Shown here: piece by piece, positions 1 to 12,525 of the stretch
Layout of the letters: every line of letters begins with the position of its first letter
Numbering within the stretch: the stretch's first letter is position 1
Assembly: GCA_023853785.1 (NCBI GenBank)
Contig: JAJIRX010000590.1
Span: 62,001-126,000, forward strand
DNA from: Psilocybe azurescens
Lineage: Eukaryota; Basidiomycota; Agaricomycetes; Agaricales; Agrocybaceae
Direction of reading: 5' to 3'
Length of the DNA: 64,000 nucleotides
Program-made: the position numbers and the translations under genes
Notes under the pieces: model-generated
What the model was told of the DNA's origin: nothing
What the model saw: the letters and a program-made list of their open reading frames with translations, nothing else
Databases searched by the model: none

Positions 1-660
1 TATCTGATCGTGATCGTGATCATCAGCATTCGCCTAGTCTCGGGTTTCCTGCTGTAGATCTTTTACTTGGTCGAACGGTCTCGAATTCCGAGCCTTGACG
101 GTAAAAGCAGGCGCGCGTCCGGTTCCACCGACAGTCTGGCACGGTAATAAAATAAAAACCCCGCCGACACGCCTATCCCCATCCCCATCGCTTCCGCCCG
201 ACGCCACAATATGTAATGCAATGGCAAACCCATCGCGTCATGCACGATGCCTTCAAAGTTCAACATCATTGGCCCACCCTCGCATATAATAATGCAGCCA
301 ATCCACTGGCATGGAGGCTGACGGAGCAAGTCAAACAACCTTCGCCAAAATCCCACACGCCCTATGTACATGTGTGTCTGAATCCGAGTCAATGGCAATC
401 GCCAAGGGCAAGCACACACCGGCGGCAGCGCGGAGTGTTCCCTCTGAATCCAAAATAGCGCTCAGGTTGTTACCGCATGCATACTTACATAAGTACGTGC
501 CATCGCTACCAGCCCGCACAAAATCCGGCAAACCGTGCCTTCAAAGTACGAAGGTCCGGAATCGATAATCCCCAAAGAAAACCGTGCGGCGTACGGGCCG
601 ACACGTGCAGGCAAACGCGCAGATTAAACAGGACTCAGGACTCAGGACTCTCAGGAGCCT

Positions 661-1080
661 GATTTTGGCAATTTCTATCCAGATCGGAATATCTGGGTTC
701 GAAGTGCGAACATGCAGATTAGTCGAGTTTGTTTAATACCAATTACGCAAGTCCAATGCATTTCGAAAGCCCGGCATCACCAGCAAACAAAGCGCTGGGC
801 CCGCATTCAGCCGCTGGTGAAGGGCACGACCTTTTCGTCCCTCACGGTTGAGCCGTTCAGAGATTAGCTAGTTAGTTTTTCACCATTAGCTATTAGCCCG
901 CTAGCTACAGAATTATCCAGCTCACTGGTGTATTCTCACTGATTCTTTTAGGGTGGTTTGTTACTGTATTTGAGTCATGACAGCCAGACACGAGACCAAG
1001 ATCTTCCCTAGTTATCTTTTGCTGTGCTTGAACTTGCCCTGTTCAAGGCTAAGAAAGCATTGGATAGGACTCAGGACTCA
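661..1080. other. Segment present only in tandem unit 1
   Basis: About 420 bases interrupt the alignment between the two tandem units. The segment is bounded on both sides by a related short motif (AGGACTCAGGACTC, followed a few bases later by AGCCTGA). Unit 2 has one copy of the motif at the equivalent place. This fits either an insertion into unit 1 or a deletion between direct repeats in unit 2. I see no convincing gene or terminal inverted repeat inside it. Confidence 0.6.
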
Positions 1081-1205
1081 AAAGCCTGAGAAACGATGGG
1101 TTATTTCAAGCTCAAACTTGTGCTCAAGCTTGAATATTAACTGTCAACCAAGTTGCATATTCTAAGACACCCTCCCTATAAATGTACTTTGTATCATATC
1201 ATATA

Positions 1206-2618
1206 CTACAGTGTAACAACAGGATGTGCCTCACTAGCTCTAATCTGGAGGCACAGGCATGTTCCCAGCTCCATGAGCTCAGAGAACATTTCCGAGCTAT
1301 TGATCAAGTCTGCCGGGAGATACCTGGGATTTTCAGCGCTTGTGGAGTTGACACCCAGAACACCGTAATGCGGTTTGTAGCCCAAACAATAAATTGAGAT
1401 AAATTCCAAATGTAGTCGGCCTGGCAAGATTGTGTACGTGTCACCGTCATACAGAGACTGATGACGGAATCCTGGGAGCCACGCCCAAGGAAACGGTAGG
1501 TGGGTCGATATTGAAAGACATTGAAGCAATGGCAGTAGAACAACCTCGCCAGGGAGTATAGGACGATTGGTATATCTAGAGTCTCGCAGAGCGCTTGACA
1601 GAAGGGATCAAGAGGCGGCTGTCTGTAATCATTGAAAGAGAAATTGGATAAGATAAGGGTGGTAATTGAGGGCAGAGCTTTTACAGTCTGGATCAAATCT
1701 TCAGTTGGAATGCATGTCGACATGATTCCAAGTGTTTGGATGGAACAGGAGGAGCGAGCAAGAAATCCTAGGAAAGCTGGCGTGGGGAATAATTCAGGAG
1801 TTGAAACTTGACAATGCGACAAGTTCGGAAACGTCATGTTTTGAAAGAATTCAGGCTCGTCATCGTAAAACTGCAAAAAAGGTCTTCCAGCTGGGATTGC
1901 AAAATCAGCTTGTATCCTTTGGACAGTATTGAGATTCTTGGCCGAATAAATTTCTGATGACACTTGACCATTTGAGGCGCAAGTGTAAGGACATGGATTA
2001 ATTCATCCCAATATAGTCCAATGGCATGAAAATTAATGAGATTGCTCCAGTTTATGACTAGAACATTCAAGTGGACAAAATCAATTGTGAGTTTGGTGGG
2101 AGCGACCTGTGGTCCAAGATTTAATGGAGTGGTGGGTTCTCTGGCTGGTTCAAGATTTAAGAACCATAGAATAGACGGTCCTTGATATCGAGGGAATCGT
2201 GAAAATATCAAGTTGGCAAATCCCCTTGTCCGATCCAGATGATGTGTAGAGATCAATGGATAAAGGCATCTTTCCTGAGCGGTGAAGCCATTCAATCGCA
2301 AGTTGGACCTGCCTTTCCGTTGTATTTTCGCTGGCTCTGAAAACGAGTGTTGTCCAAAGAGAAGGAGTCGTCCAAGCAATGTGGCGCCACACTTTACATA
2401 TGGCTCCAAGCCGGAAGGGCATCTTTCTTATAATGGTGATCTTTGGTGTAGAATTCGAACATATAGGCGATGACCTCAAAGGGTAATCGATGGATGCTGG
2501 GTTTTGGTTCACTGCCACGACCACCTTCTGGGGGTTCCGATATCTGAGAACCTTCAGTCAATGTCTCACACGTCTCCCCAGTATGTGAGGCTTGTTGAAT
2601 GTGTTTAGTGGAGTCCAT
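1206..2618 (-). pseudogene. F-box protein, copy 1, broken
   Basis: This is the broken sister of the F-box gene at 3703-5195. It starts with MDSTKHIQ and carries the F-box-like segment HRLPFEVIAYMFEFY followed by WRHIAWTTPSLWTTLVF, then the leucine-rich half. The frame breaks in several places. An extra base occurs just after the F-box start (DALPAW), about 74 bases are missing near 2231 relative to copy 2, a T7 tract expected in the coding strand reads T6 (plus-strand A6 at 1875-1880), and a CC has become C near 1569. The 74-base loss alone shifts the frame, so I treat this as a real pseudogene. F-box proteins normally bring substrates to SCF ubiquitin ligases through Skp1; no substrate can be inferred here. 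Confidence 0.75.
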
Positions 2619-3093
2619 GATATGTTGTGGTATGGAGGAAACCTGTTTCAAACTTGCCGCCGTTCCATCAATGTTTGCTGCGCAAGCAGGTGTCAATATT
2701 TGTATATTTTGAAGCCCCGCTTCTCTTGCTGTGCACCGATGTGTGGCCGTGAAAAAAACTTATAAAAGAACAGATGATGCCATACAATAAATTTCTCCGC
2801 GGTTCAACTCTGTCGGATATGCTCAGGTGCCCTTCCGACAAACAACCACTAGTCACGCAGCCGCACGCGTAAATTTCTTTTCAGGCTGTCTGTATAACCA
2901 AAGATTTGTATAGACAATCAACTTGGGTTGAATGCTAGTGTTCCGTGATCTAACATGAGCTTCCAAGCGCGTGCACGTGTATCTGTTCAGAACCCTACCG
3001 TACACGGCTGCATTAGCATAACAAATGCCCTTTCTGTATCTGTTATCAGGCACTACAACCAGAATATCTTATCATGATCCAGCATTCGCCTTG

Positions 3094-5580
3094 TCTCGGG
3101 CCCTCATGTAGATCTTTTGCTTGGTCGAAGAGCCTCGAACTCTGGGTCTTGACGGTAAAAACTGGTAAAAACTGGTGAGCGTCCACCGATAATCTGGCAC
3201 GGTAATAGCAAATCCCCTGCCGACACGCTCCCTTCCCCATCGCTTCTGCCCGCCGCCACCAATATGTAATGGCAAACCTATCGCGTCATGCATGGTGCTT
3301 TCAAAGTTCAACATCATTGACACACGCCCTAATACATATCTGAACCAGAGTCAATGGCAATCACCAAGAGCAAGCATCCACCGGCGGCAGCGCGGAGTGT
3401 TCCCTCCAAAACAGTGCTCGGGTTGTTACCGCATACTAACATAAGTACGTGCCATTACTACCGAAGGAGAGCAACCTGCAAAAAATCCGGCAAATCACAC
3501 CTTCAAAGTACGAAGTCCAGGATCAATGATCCCCAAAGAAAATCGTGCAGCGTGCAGGCAAACGCGCAGATTAAACAGAACTCAGGACTCAGCTGAGCAA
3601 CAATGGGTTATTTCAAGCTCAAACTTGCGCTCAAGCTTGAACATTAACTGTCAATCAAGTCACGTCTTCCAAGACACCCTCACTGTAAATGTATATCATG
3701 TACTACAGTGTAACAACAGTATGTGCTGCACTAGCTTTAACCTGGAGGCATAGGCACGTTCCCAGCTCCTTGAGCTCAGAGATCGTTTCCTGAGTATCGA
3801 TCAACTCTGTTGGGAGATACCTGGGATCTCCAGCGCTTGACTCACCATCCAGAACAGCATAATCTGGTTGGTAGCCCAAACGGCAAATTGAGATAAGTTC
3901 CAAATGTAGTCGGCCTGGCAAGATTGTACGCGTGTCACCGTCATACAAAGACTGATGACGGAATCCTGGGAGCCACGCCCAAGGAAACGGTAGGTAGGTC
4001 GATATTGAAAGACGTCGAAGCAATGGCAGTAGAACAACCTCGCCAGGAAGTATAGAGCGAGTGGTATATCTAGAGTCCTCACAGAGCGCTTGATAGAAAG
4101 GATCAAGAGGCGGCTGGCTGTAATCATTCAAAGAGAAATTGGATAAGATAAGGGTGGTAATTGAGGGCAGAGCTTTTACAGTCTGGACCAAATCTTCGGC
4201 TGGAATGCATGGCGATGTGATTCGAAGCGTCTGGATGGAACAGGAGGAGCGAGCAAGGAATCCTAGGAAATCTGGTGTGGGGAATGGACTAGGAGTTGTA
4301 ACTTGACAATACGACAAGTTCGGAAATGTCATGTTTTGAAAGAAGGTATTAGTGGTTAGTCCAGATTCATCGCAAAAGTCCAAAAAAGGTCTTCCAACTG
4401 GGATTGCATGGTCGGCTTGTATCCTCTGGACGATGTTGAGATTCCCGTCAGAATAAGATCCTGACGGCACTTGACCATTCGAGGCGCAAGCGTAAGGGTA
4501 TGGATTACTTCATCCAAATATAGTCCACGTGCGCAAAAATCAGTGAGATTGCTCCAGTTTATGACAAGAACATTCAAGTTGATATTATTAATGCTGAGTT
4601 CAGTGGGAGCGGCTTGTAGTCCAAGATTTAATGGAGTGGTGAGTCCTCTGTCTGGTTCGAGATTTAAGAACCGTAGAATAGATGGTCCTTGATATCGAGG
4701 GAATCGCGAAAATACCAAGTCGGAAAATCCCCTTAGTCCAAGACAACGACAACGAGCCAGTGAAAGGTAGATGACGTCGATCAAAGGGAGAATAGTAAAT
4801 TCCCACTCGCCCGACCAAGATGATGTGTAGAGATCAACGGATAAAGGCATCTTTCCTGAGCGGTGAAGCCATTCAATCGCAAATTGGACCTGCCTTTCCG
4901 TTGTATTTTTCCCGGCACTGAAAACGAGTGTGGTCCACAGAGAAGGAGTCGTCCAAGCAATGTGGCGCCATGCTTTACATATGGCTCCTAGCGAAAGGGC
5001 ATCTTCCCGATAATAGTGATCTTCGGTGTAGAATTCGAACATATAGGCGATGACCTCGAAGGGCAATCGATGGATGCTGGGTTTTGGTTCAGTGCTACAA
5101 CCATCTTGGGATTCCGATTTCTGAGAACCTTCAGTCGACGTCTCACACGTCTCCCCAGTATGTGAGGTTTTTTGAATGTGTTTGATGGAGTCCATGATAA
5201 GTTGTTGTCTGAGGACCTCCTGTTATGGAGGAAACCTGAGGAAATACTAGGTTCGTTCCAAGCCGCCGTTCTTCGCCCGTCAATGTTTGCTGAGCAAGCA
5301 GGTGTCAATATTTGCATATTTTGAAGCCCCGCTTCTCTTTGCTGTGTACCGACATGTGCCCGTGAAACTACAAGTACCTAATTAAAAACTTAAAAGAACA
5401 GATGGTGCCATACAATAACTTTCTCCGCGGTTCAACTTTTGAAAGTCTCTCGGATATGCTCAGGTGCCCTTCCGACAAACAACCACTAGTCGCGCAGCCG
5501 CACGCGTAAATTTCTTGTCAGGCTGTCTTTGTAGCTAAAAGTTTTGTATAGACAATCAACTTGGGCTGAAGGTTAGTTTT
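3094..5580. repeat. Tandem duplication, unit 2 (contains F-box copy 2)
   Basis: Second unit of the direct tandem duplication described at 38-2945. It keeps the better F-box gene copy and lacks the 420-base segment found in unit 1. About 150 bases of unrelated sequence separate the units. Confidence 0.85.
3703..5195 (-). CDS. F-box/leucine-rich protein, copy 2
   Basis: Probable substrate adaptor of an SCF ubiquitin ligase, inferred from the N-terminal F-box. The protein begins MDSIKHIQ, followed by a short acidic linker and the F-box core RLPFEVIAYMFEFY. WRHIAWTTPSLWTTLVF, typical of Agaricomycete F-box proteins, comes next. A long leucine-rich region follows (for example LNVLVINWSNLTDF and LPSITTLILSNFSL) and ends in VVTL, shorter than the relative at 43391. 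No introns are seen. The frame changes once, at a T6 run (A6 at 4382-4387 on the plus strand); one more T would join the two halves without a stop. Copy 1 shows the same short run, so the shift is either ancestral or a shared length error. It is the best preserved member of the local family. Confidence is high for the family and moderate for function. Confidence 0.75.
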
Positions 5581-5649
5581 TCATCATCTAAGTCTGGATT
5601 GCAAGGCGACGACTTACATCTATTCAATCCACAATGAAGCAGTCCACGT

Positions 5650-7235
5650 TTTGGCGAATTCGGATTCTCGGATGTGCTCGGGAGCACCTCCACGAGTTAT
5701 TTCCAGCCTTCTATGCAACAATTTAAATGGATCAGCATTGGAAAGGTCTGCTTGTGAGACCCGGAGATACAGTTCAACGTGTCTCAATTATCAACCAAGT
5801 CTGCTGGGAAATAATAATCCCCGCTTTCAGTGCATTTTAATCCATCGCGCACACCGGTGTGATCAAAGATGTAAGTTCACGATAGATAACAATAGGCTCT
5901 AAGTTCAATCGCCCTGGCATGTGTCACCGTCTTGACGGTATTGACTACGGAATCCTGAGAGCCACGCCAAAGGAAACGAATAAGGGGTCCGTATATAAAG
6001 ATGTTGAAGCAAAGGGAGCAAAGTGATGTCGTCGGGGAAGTACAATACAGTATATAGAATCCTGACAGACAGCGATATAGAAGGAATATAGAGGCGGCGA
6101 CTGTACCTCTCCAATAAAATGGGAATATAATAAGGTAAGGGTGGTTATTGAAGGCAGAGCCTGTACAGATCTGAATGGGATCATCGCCTGATATGCATTC
6201 CTGTGAGACCAAAATCTGTAATCGAGCAAAAGGAACGAGCGAAGAAACCTAGAAAGGCTATTGTGGGTAATTTGCGTTGGATCTGAACTTTAACAGATTG
6301 TCAGATTGTCAAGTTCAGAAATGTTGTGCTCTCAAAGGTGACAATGGAGCTGTTCTTCTTATTAGAGGTCTCCAAACTGAAGAAGAGATTTTCCAACTGG
6401 GAATGGAAAACCTGCCTGGATTTCAGGTTACATCAGTTCGGATAGGAATAGGCTCTGGACGGCAGACAAATGAAAATTTGTGAGTTAAGGGGCAAGAGCT
6501 GGGACATTGAATAAGTCATCTACAAATAAAGCAGATCCGCAAACTCGGCGAGGTTGGACCAGTTTAGGACAAGGCAATTCAAGAGCACAACGTCGATGCT
6601 AAGCTAGGTCGGTGCTGCCAAGGGTCCAAGATCAAGCAGAGAGGTGACTTCTGGGAGATTGACATAGAGCTGTACGCTCTGTAACATAGGCGCCCCATGA
6701 ATTTGGGATAATCGCGAGGTGTCAAGGAATTACACCATAGAAGGGAGAGATGACGACAACGATTGAGCGATTGCTTGAGGACATCAATGAAATGGAGCAT
6801 GAGTAGCTCATTCTCGGGACGAGATGACTTGTATAGAGTGACCGAGAGAGGTGGCTCCTGAGCGATTGAGCCATTCAATTGCAAGTTGGATCTGTCTTGT
6901 CGTTGTATTATTTTTTCAATCTGAAAAGACTGTGCTCCAAATACGAGGAGTCGTCCAAGCAATGTGACAATGACGCCATGTTCGGCATGTGGTTTCAAGT
7001 TGGAAGGGCACATTTGAGTGCCTATGAATGTCTAGGTCTTTTGCCTCGTCAACGTAGAGTTCGAACATATAGGCTATGACCTCGAGGTGTAATAGAGGGA
7101 TGTTGGATTTTGATTCCCTGTATTTATTTTCTTGGGATTCCGTTGTTGAGTAGATCTAAGTGCGTTCTCAGACGTCTCCTCGATCTTTGAACCGTCCACT
7201 CACTCTCCTTGACCATGTTCGGCGGGATCCATGAG
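5650..7235 (-). pseudogene. F-box protein, copy 3, heavily degraded
   Basis: Fragments of the same F-box family lie in all three minus-strand frames. Near 7075 there is an F-box-like FEVIAYMFEL segment, then HIAWTT and a leucine-rich middle. The C-terminal part resembles the gene at 43391 (FLWRGSQDSV, and the same closing segment near 5650-5760). Frameshifts are frequent and a few extra residues interrupt the conserved WRHIAW segment. No single frame covers more than about a third of the gene. It lies directly beyond tandem unit 2 and may be an older duplicate. Confidence 0.65.
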
Positions 7236-7624
7236 GCGATGCGGCGAACGTTGGTCCTATATTCGCGTCAGACTTTAGTTCTTATCTCCCAGAAATATGT
7301 ATAGGTTTCCGTACCTTTTACCAGCTATTATCCGCTCCAAACTTGCTCCAAGTATACAAAGAAGATGAAAGAGTACTGGTTCGAACCGGATTGTTTGATA
7401 TGAGTGGCTGTGTATATCATATATCTGCGCTATTCCTGTCCTAGTAACCACCCCTTGTATTGCCGTTGGATGGCCTCGAGGCGGACACATGTGGGAAAGG
7501 AATACATCAAACGCCGTTAATTGACTGTTTCATGTCCATCTAGTCTCCTCCACTCTTTCCTCAGGTTGTTCAAGCCCTAGGCTTCCGTCCACTCATCCTT
7601 CAGAGCGCTCAGAACGAAACCAAG
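7236..7624. other. Intergenic, promoter side of the CorA-like gene
   Basis: No gene recognised. The stretch lies between the start side of F-box copy 3 and the start of the CorA-like transporter. It includes a pyrimidine-rich run (CTCCTCCACTCTTTCCTC) about 80 bases before the ATG, a common feature of fungal promoters. Confidence 0.4.
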
Positions 7625-10251
7625 ATGCCACGAGAGAACAGTCTGAGCGATTCCGAAGGCAGATCACTTACCCCCGAACCGGACGAGGAAGAGGCCTTCG
7701 CAATTTCGCCAGCGTCCGCCAATTACTCTCAATTGCCTGAAGTGACCTCGCCTCTTCGCGCTGATTTGTCGCGAATCAAGACCCAGTCGAGGAAATCTTT
7801 GCGTTCGAAGGTCTCGAAAGCTGTTCCTTCGCCAGCTGTACATCAAACGGGCTTTGGAACGATGACGCCGAAGGATAAATTTCGGGCGACGGTGCGCAAG
7901 GTCATGGCCATGAAGCGTGGCACGACCTTGTTGGGGAACGTTGGAGGTGTGGGTGCTGAGCCGGGTATCGACCCTCGTCGCCCTGCTGTGGATGCCGCCT
8001 ACAATCATATTAAGGAGCAATGTCAGATTGAGATCATGGACTACTCGGCCATTCGGAACACGACCCGACATATGAATAACGCGCAATTTATCGAATTCAT
8101 GGGGGACCTTGACTCGCCTGATTTGCCTCAGAGGGACCCGTGGGTCAAAGTTAGGTGGATAAACATTGGTGGTATCAGTTGGGATGTGATCAGGGCGCTC
8201 TCGATCAAATACAGTGAGTTTTTCATTTACTTTCTGCAATGTGCCGCGTTGAATTTCAAATATCTGCACTATAGATTTACATCCCCTGGCTTTAGAAGAT
8301 GTCTTTCATGGACATTCTCGAAATCGTTCCAAGGCGGACTATTACTCTAGACATCTTTTCCTTCGCGTCCTCTGTCACGAACTGCTTGATGATGAAGAAA
8401 AAAGTCAAGAGCCACTCACATGCAATATATCAGTGGGCCTCGTTCAAATTCCCCGGAGCCCATGGAACGCTATCCTGAAGAGGAGGAGGAGAAGGGCATG
8501 GAGGAGTCCGACGAACTGAAGAAATCCACCAACGGTTTTCCATCGCGTGCCGCTACACTTGTCCAGCGTCGTGGACAAGGACAGGGATCTCTTCTGCCCA
8601 CTACTCGTAATGACTTGAAAACAGCCGACGCCAGCGGCAAAAGATCGCCAACTGGGAGTAACCTTTCGACACTGGTGGCTAGGGAAGGAGCGGTGAGTAC
8701 AATAGCTCCCTGGTTTGGGGTGTATAACTGATGCCAAAAACAGCTCCAACTTTCTCAAGAAGAACGCAAACAGGATGAAGCCGCTATAGAGGCCCTTAAA
8801 AGGTGCGTTCACCGTGGTTCAATGATTCAGCTTTGGGCTCAACGTCACAAAGGGCTCAAGGGTCAACGTGGACGTGTCTCCGATGTTCTTCTTCTTGTTC
8901 AGAGATGGTAGGACCTTTCTATACGGCTATGAATGCAGTTTTTTACGATGTATTTTAGGCACTTTCATATCGATCCGCCCAATTCCCAACCTTAGCTTGA
9001 CGGCCCCTATATCATTCCGGCTTAAGAGTCGCGACACGGTCCTCAGGAAATCCGCGGACCCGTCTCTCTTGCTTCATTCGTTGCTCGATCTTGGTGAGCG
9101 CAGTTTGGATCTGTTATCGCGTGTCATATTTTCTCATATTCTTTGTTTTCTCGCTAGTTGTCGACAAAGCTGTTCAAGTCATTGAGGCGTACCATGCCAA
9201 CATTCATAAGTTCGAGCGGGAGATTCTGCTCAGGCCCCAGATGAACACCGTCAGAGATCGTACGTCGAAATTCTTTCTCCAGAAATTTCTATTGACATTT
9301 TCTGTGGTGGCACAGTGCATATCCTGTCCGGAGATCTCATTCTGCATAAGCGGACCCTCGACCCTATCAAAACACTCATTTACGGTTTACGACGATACGA
9401 TGTTGATCGATGCGCAGCTCTTATTGATAGCTCGGATCCGGCGAATAAGGATGTCAAGATCACAGGGTTCATGAGCCACAAAGCTAAGATTTATCTCGTA
9501 CGTAGCTCAGTTTTTTTCTCGCCTACCATCTGCTCTTTCTGATCTCAGTATTTGACTTTTACGCTAGGCTGATGTCTACGATCATATGGATTACATCTTG
9601 ACAAGCTTGGATATGTTTGCTGGAATCGCTCAGAACTTGATTGATTACACCTTCAATGTCAAGTTTTTTTTTTTTTTTGCTTTGCTAGATCGTGATGGAA
9701 GTGGCTAAATGTTCTGTCTATCTTCAGATGTCGTCGTATGAAATGAACGAAGTCATGTACGTTGGCATCGCCTCATTCTTTCGAGTCGCGCTTGGCAGCT
9801 GAACTCATTACCTGTTTTCTAGGCGCCGTTTGACTATGGCAACTATCATATTCTTACCATTGACGGTTCTCACTGGTTACTTTGTAAGTCGTTACATTGA
9901 CGTGACCTTTTGGTATTCATTATTGTCTTACACTTTTTTTGGGGGAATAGGGAATGAACTTCCACATTATGTGGTCTGTTAATCAACACACAGATTTATT
10001 GTTAGTTATTGTAACATCATACTACTGAGAACCAATTTACTGACGAAGGGGGTATAGTTTCTGGGAGATCGCTATTCCGATTATGGTCGTCACCCTTCCG
10101 TTGGCGCTCTGGGGCGATTTGAAAAATTCTGGCACTATATTCACAAGAAGTCGGCGACGAAACAAGCCATTAAGGTTAGTGCATATGTCGATTTCTTCTG
10201 TGTCTGATTCGTTTCTCACTTCTGTTGCCCGCCTCTGCACAGACACTCTGA
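7625..10251 (+). CDS. CorA-type Mg2+ transporter (Alr/Mnr2-like)
   Basis: Predicted magnesium channel of a fungal membrane (plasma or vacuolar). The N-terminal third is a charged, disordered region. The CorA domain follows, with WINIGGISWDVIRAL and LHPLALEDVFH, then an acidic low-complexity insert near 8450-8690. A helical region comes next, ending in the first membrane helix (MATIIFLPLTVLTGYF), the signature GMN loop (GMNF, 9951-9959) and the second helix (AIPIMVVTLPLALW). About nine exons are needed, and one intron falls between YF and GMN. After helix 2 the frame changes at GGGG (10111-10114). The alternative frame reads FEKFWHYIHKKSATKQAIK and, after an intron at 10175-10242, ends TL-stop, as in other CorA tails. 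A missing G there is the simplest explanation. The start is the first ATG after the pyrimidine-rich leader. Confidence 0.88.
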
Positions 10252-12525
10252 TCACACGATCATCTACCTGCCATCCTTTATGATTCGACTTTGGCGATTA
10301 TCTTCATTTCGATACTCTGTCCTGACTCTGCTCTGAACTCTTGACTCTCGGTCTGTCTTTGTCCCCGAGTCCCAGCGGCTCACTCGTTGAACCTGCGCGT
10401 TCTTCCATGCTTCCACACTCCCTTCAGCTCAGTTTATGTATTCCACGGGTCCTTGATCACTGCTAGCTAGTGTCAAGCGAATGTCTTTCTTGGAAAAAAC
10501 ATCCCCTAATACCCTTATTGCTTACCTTGACTCTCCTGCATATATCCATCGCACTAGTACACTCCTTCATGTTTTCCTGTAATCTTTCTTTTCATTCACG
10601 ATTGTATGTGAGACTTTAAAGCAGGGATTCGATAAGTTCTTGAGATGGCTATAAGCGTTTCAAAGTGAAGACATTATCGCATGTGTGTGTAAGCAAAGAT
10701 TGGCTTAGATAAATGACATTAGTTAGCCTGAGATTAAAGAGAATCCTCCTCCATAGGAATGTGGGCTTTCGCATGGATAGATCCTCTAGTTTGGCAGTAT
10801 TCGGACGACTAGCCTCTGAACCTCTTTGACGGCTCTGACGATATCGCCAAATTGGCGAAGCGGACGAAGGTATCTTGGAGATCTCGAATTCCGGGTGCGC
10901 GCCCACCACAAATGTACGTAGGTCATGCCCGGACTCATAGCGACTCCCAGCATACGGCTTGAGCAGAGCGGCCTACCAGGGGATGGTTAAGGAGGTGTTA
11001 CTTGCCGAAATAAGAAATATGCGCCACAATCCCGACACGGTCTGCCAGATCGTCAGGGGCGGAGCCTGTCGTCTTTTTGAGTCGTGTCTCTGTCGTTTAG
11101 TTTTGTCTTTTCTTCTTACATCGGCGTCGGTGTCTCGTCTCGAGCCTGTCGGAGAGGGTGTGTTGTAGGGGATGGTGTCGACAGTCTGTTGAGTAACCTA
11201 ATATCTGGCATATTTTTGGCTCCCGTGTAGTCATCGGGGTTGCAACCTGATGGACTTGATTCCGCAGAGCAGTTATTTTGTGTTTAAGTGATTTAGTAGG
11301 GTTTCATGGTACCGTCCATGGAGAGTAATTATGAGAGAATAAATCCAGTTCCTCAGATGCCAGATGTCGACTTTGTGATCTGATCTACCACTGAGCGGAT
11401 ACGGAAACGCAGAGGGAACGGTTATGAAAGAGACAAACCTGCAAGCGGCTCTTTAAGGCTCACTTTGTATTTCTTGTGTTGGTGGCAAGATCGAATCGAA
11501 TCGAAATTCTCTTGCCGAAGCCTTTGACATCGATTATTTATAATTCCATGTTTACTCAGGTCTGTACTTTAGCTTTGGTTGTTTGCGGACCATGGTGACC
11601 GTGTACAGTTGTTGTTATACATACATCAACAATATTGAACAGATGCTCGCCGGAAAGTTCATCTGCCTGCGCATGGATAATGGAATGATCGTTGTCGTGG
11701 GCTCTGCTGCGAATCAAGAATAAGTACGGGGAAGAAAGGGAGCCCTAGTAAGTTCTAACACCCGATAAATCAAGTCAGAGAGATTGTCCATGGTGGAGAG
11801 AGAACAAAGTAGAATGGCTTGGAGTACAGCATTTCTTGTCTCCGTTATTTCAGAGCTTCCACCTTCAGCGCTCCGTCGATGCTATACAAAAATGTTCATT
11901 AGAGAATGAGCTTGGAGGCCTCCCGAGGCCTGTGGTCAGAATCGTATGACTTCGTTTGGCATTCAGAAATGGTTTTGTCACTTTGTGTCAGCGACTGTAG
12001 CCACCGTCAGAAGAAGCCAGATTGACTGCACAGGATCTTTCTGATTTTTACTCGCGTGGTCGTGGTGCATCAAGGAGGCATCAGGACAATATCACGAGTA
12101 AATCAGAGCAAATCATCCTGCCGGCAATCGGCAATCGGCCGGTAGAGACTATTTACAGTAACACTTCCCTAATATAATCCGGACTGCTTGTCTGTAAATC
12201 GGAATCCTGCCAATGGTTGTTGCCTCTTGCCATCATCCATGTTGCATCCATGTTGCAAATGTGTTATTTCCGGCGTGCCCATGAAACGTCAGGAGCCGTC
12301 AGCAGATGGTGGCTAAGCGAGCCGGGCGCTTTACTGCGACAATATTCAGGCGCGCTATGTCCTATTTGTATACAGTCCTTCACCGACTGGCCCAAGTACT
12401 GCGGTGTCCGTCGCCCTCCTCTACTCTTAACATTCCTAACGACTTCGAGGTCTGAACGCGCCGTAGCTGCAGGTCGGCTACCAAACGAATAAACATAATT
12501 CGGGCTACAATCCTTGCGATTACCG
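10252..12525. other. Long intergenic region
   Basis: About 2.3 kb without a gene I can support. The first part is probably the 3' untranslated region of the CorA-like gene. Short open frames on both strands lack coherent protein features, recognisable domains or splice-joined partners. No tRNA, rRNA or repeat is evident. Confidence 0.45.

Larger units (their letters stand above)
38..2945. repeat. Tandem duplication, unit 1 (contains F-box copy 1)
   Basis: This stretch and 3094-5580 are direct copies in the same orientation. The match begins near a shared run ending in TAGATCTTTT, runs through a non-coding flank, continues through an F-box gene on the minus strand, and ends just past a shared GCAGCCGCACGCGTAAATTTC segment. 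Unit 1 has about 420 extra bases (about 661-1080) that unit 2 lacks. Substitutions and small indels are scattered through both units, so the duplication is not very recent. Confidence 0.85.

Noticed and set aside
7370..7390. GGTTCGAACC box resembling a tRNA T-arm
   Set aside because: No acceptor stem, D-arm or anticodon arm could be drawn around it.
10649..10909. 86-residue minus-strand open frame downstream of CorA
   Set aside because: No domain, signal peptide or splice partner, and its composition is not protein-like beyond length. Likely chance.
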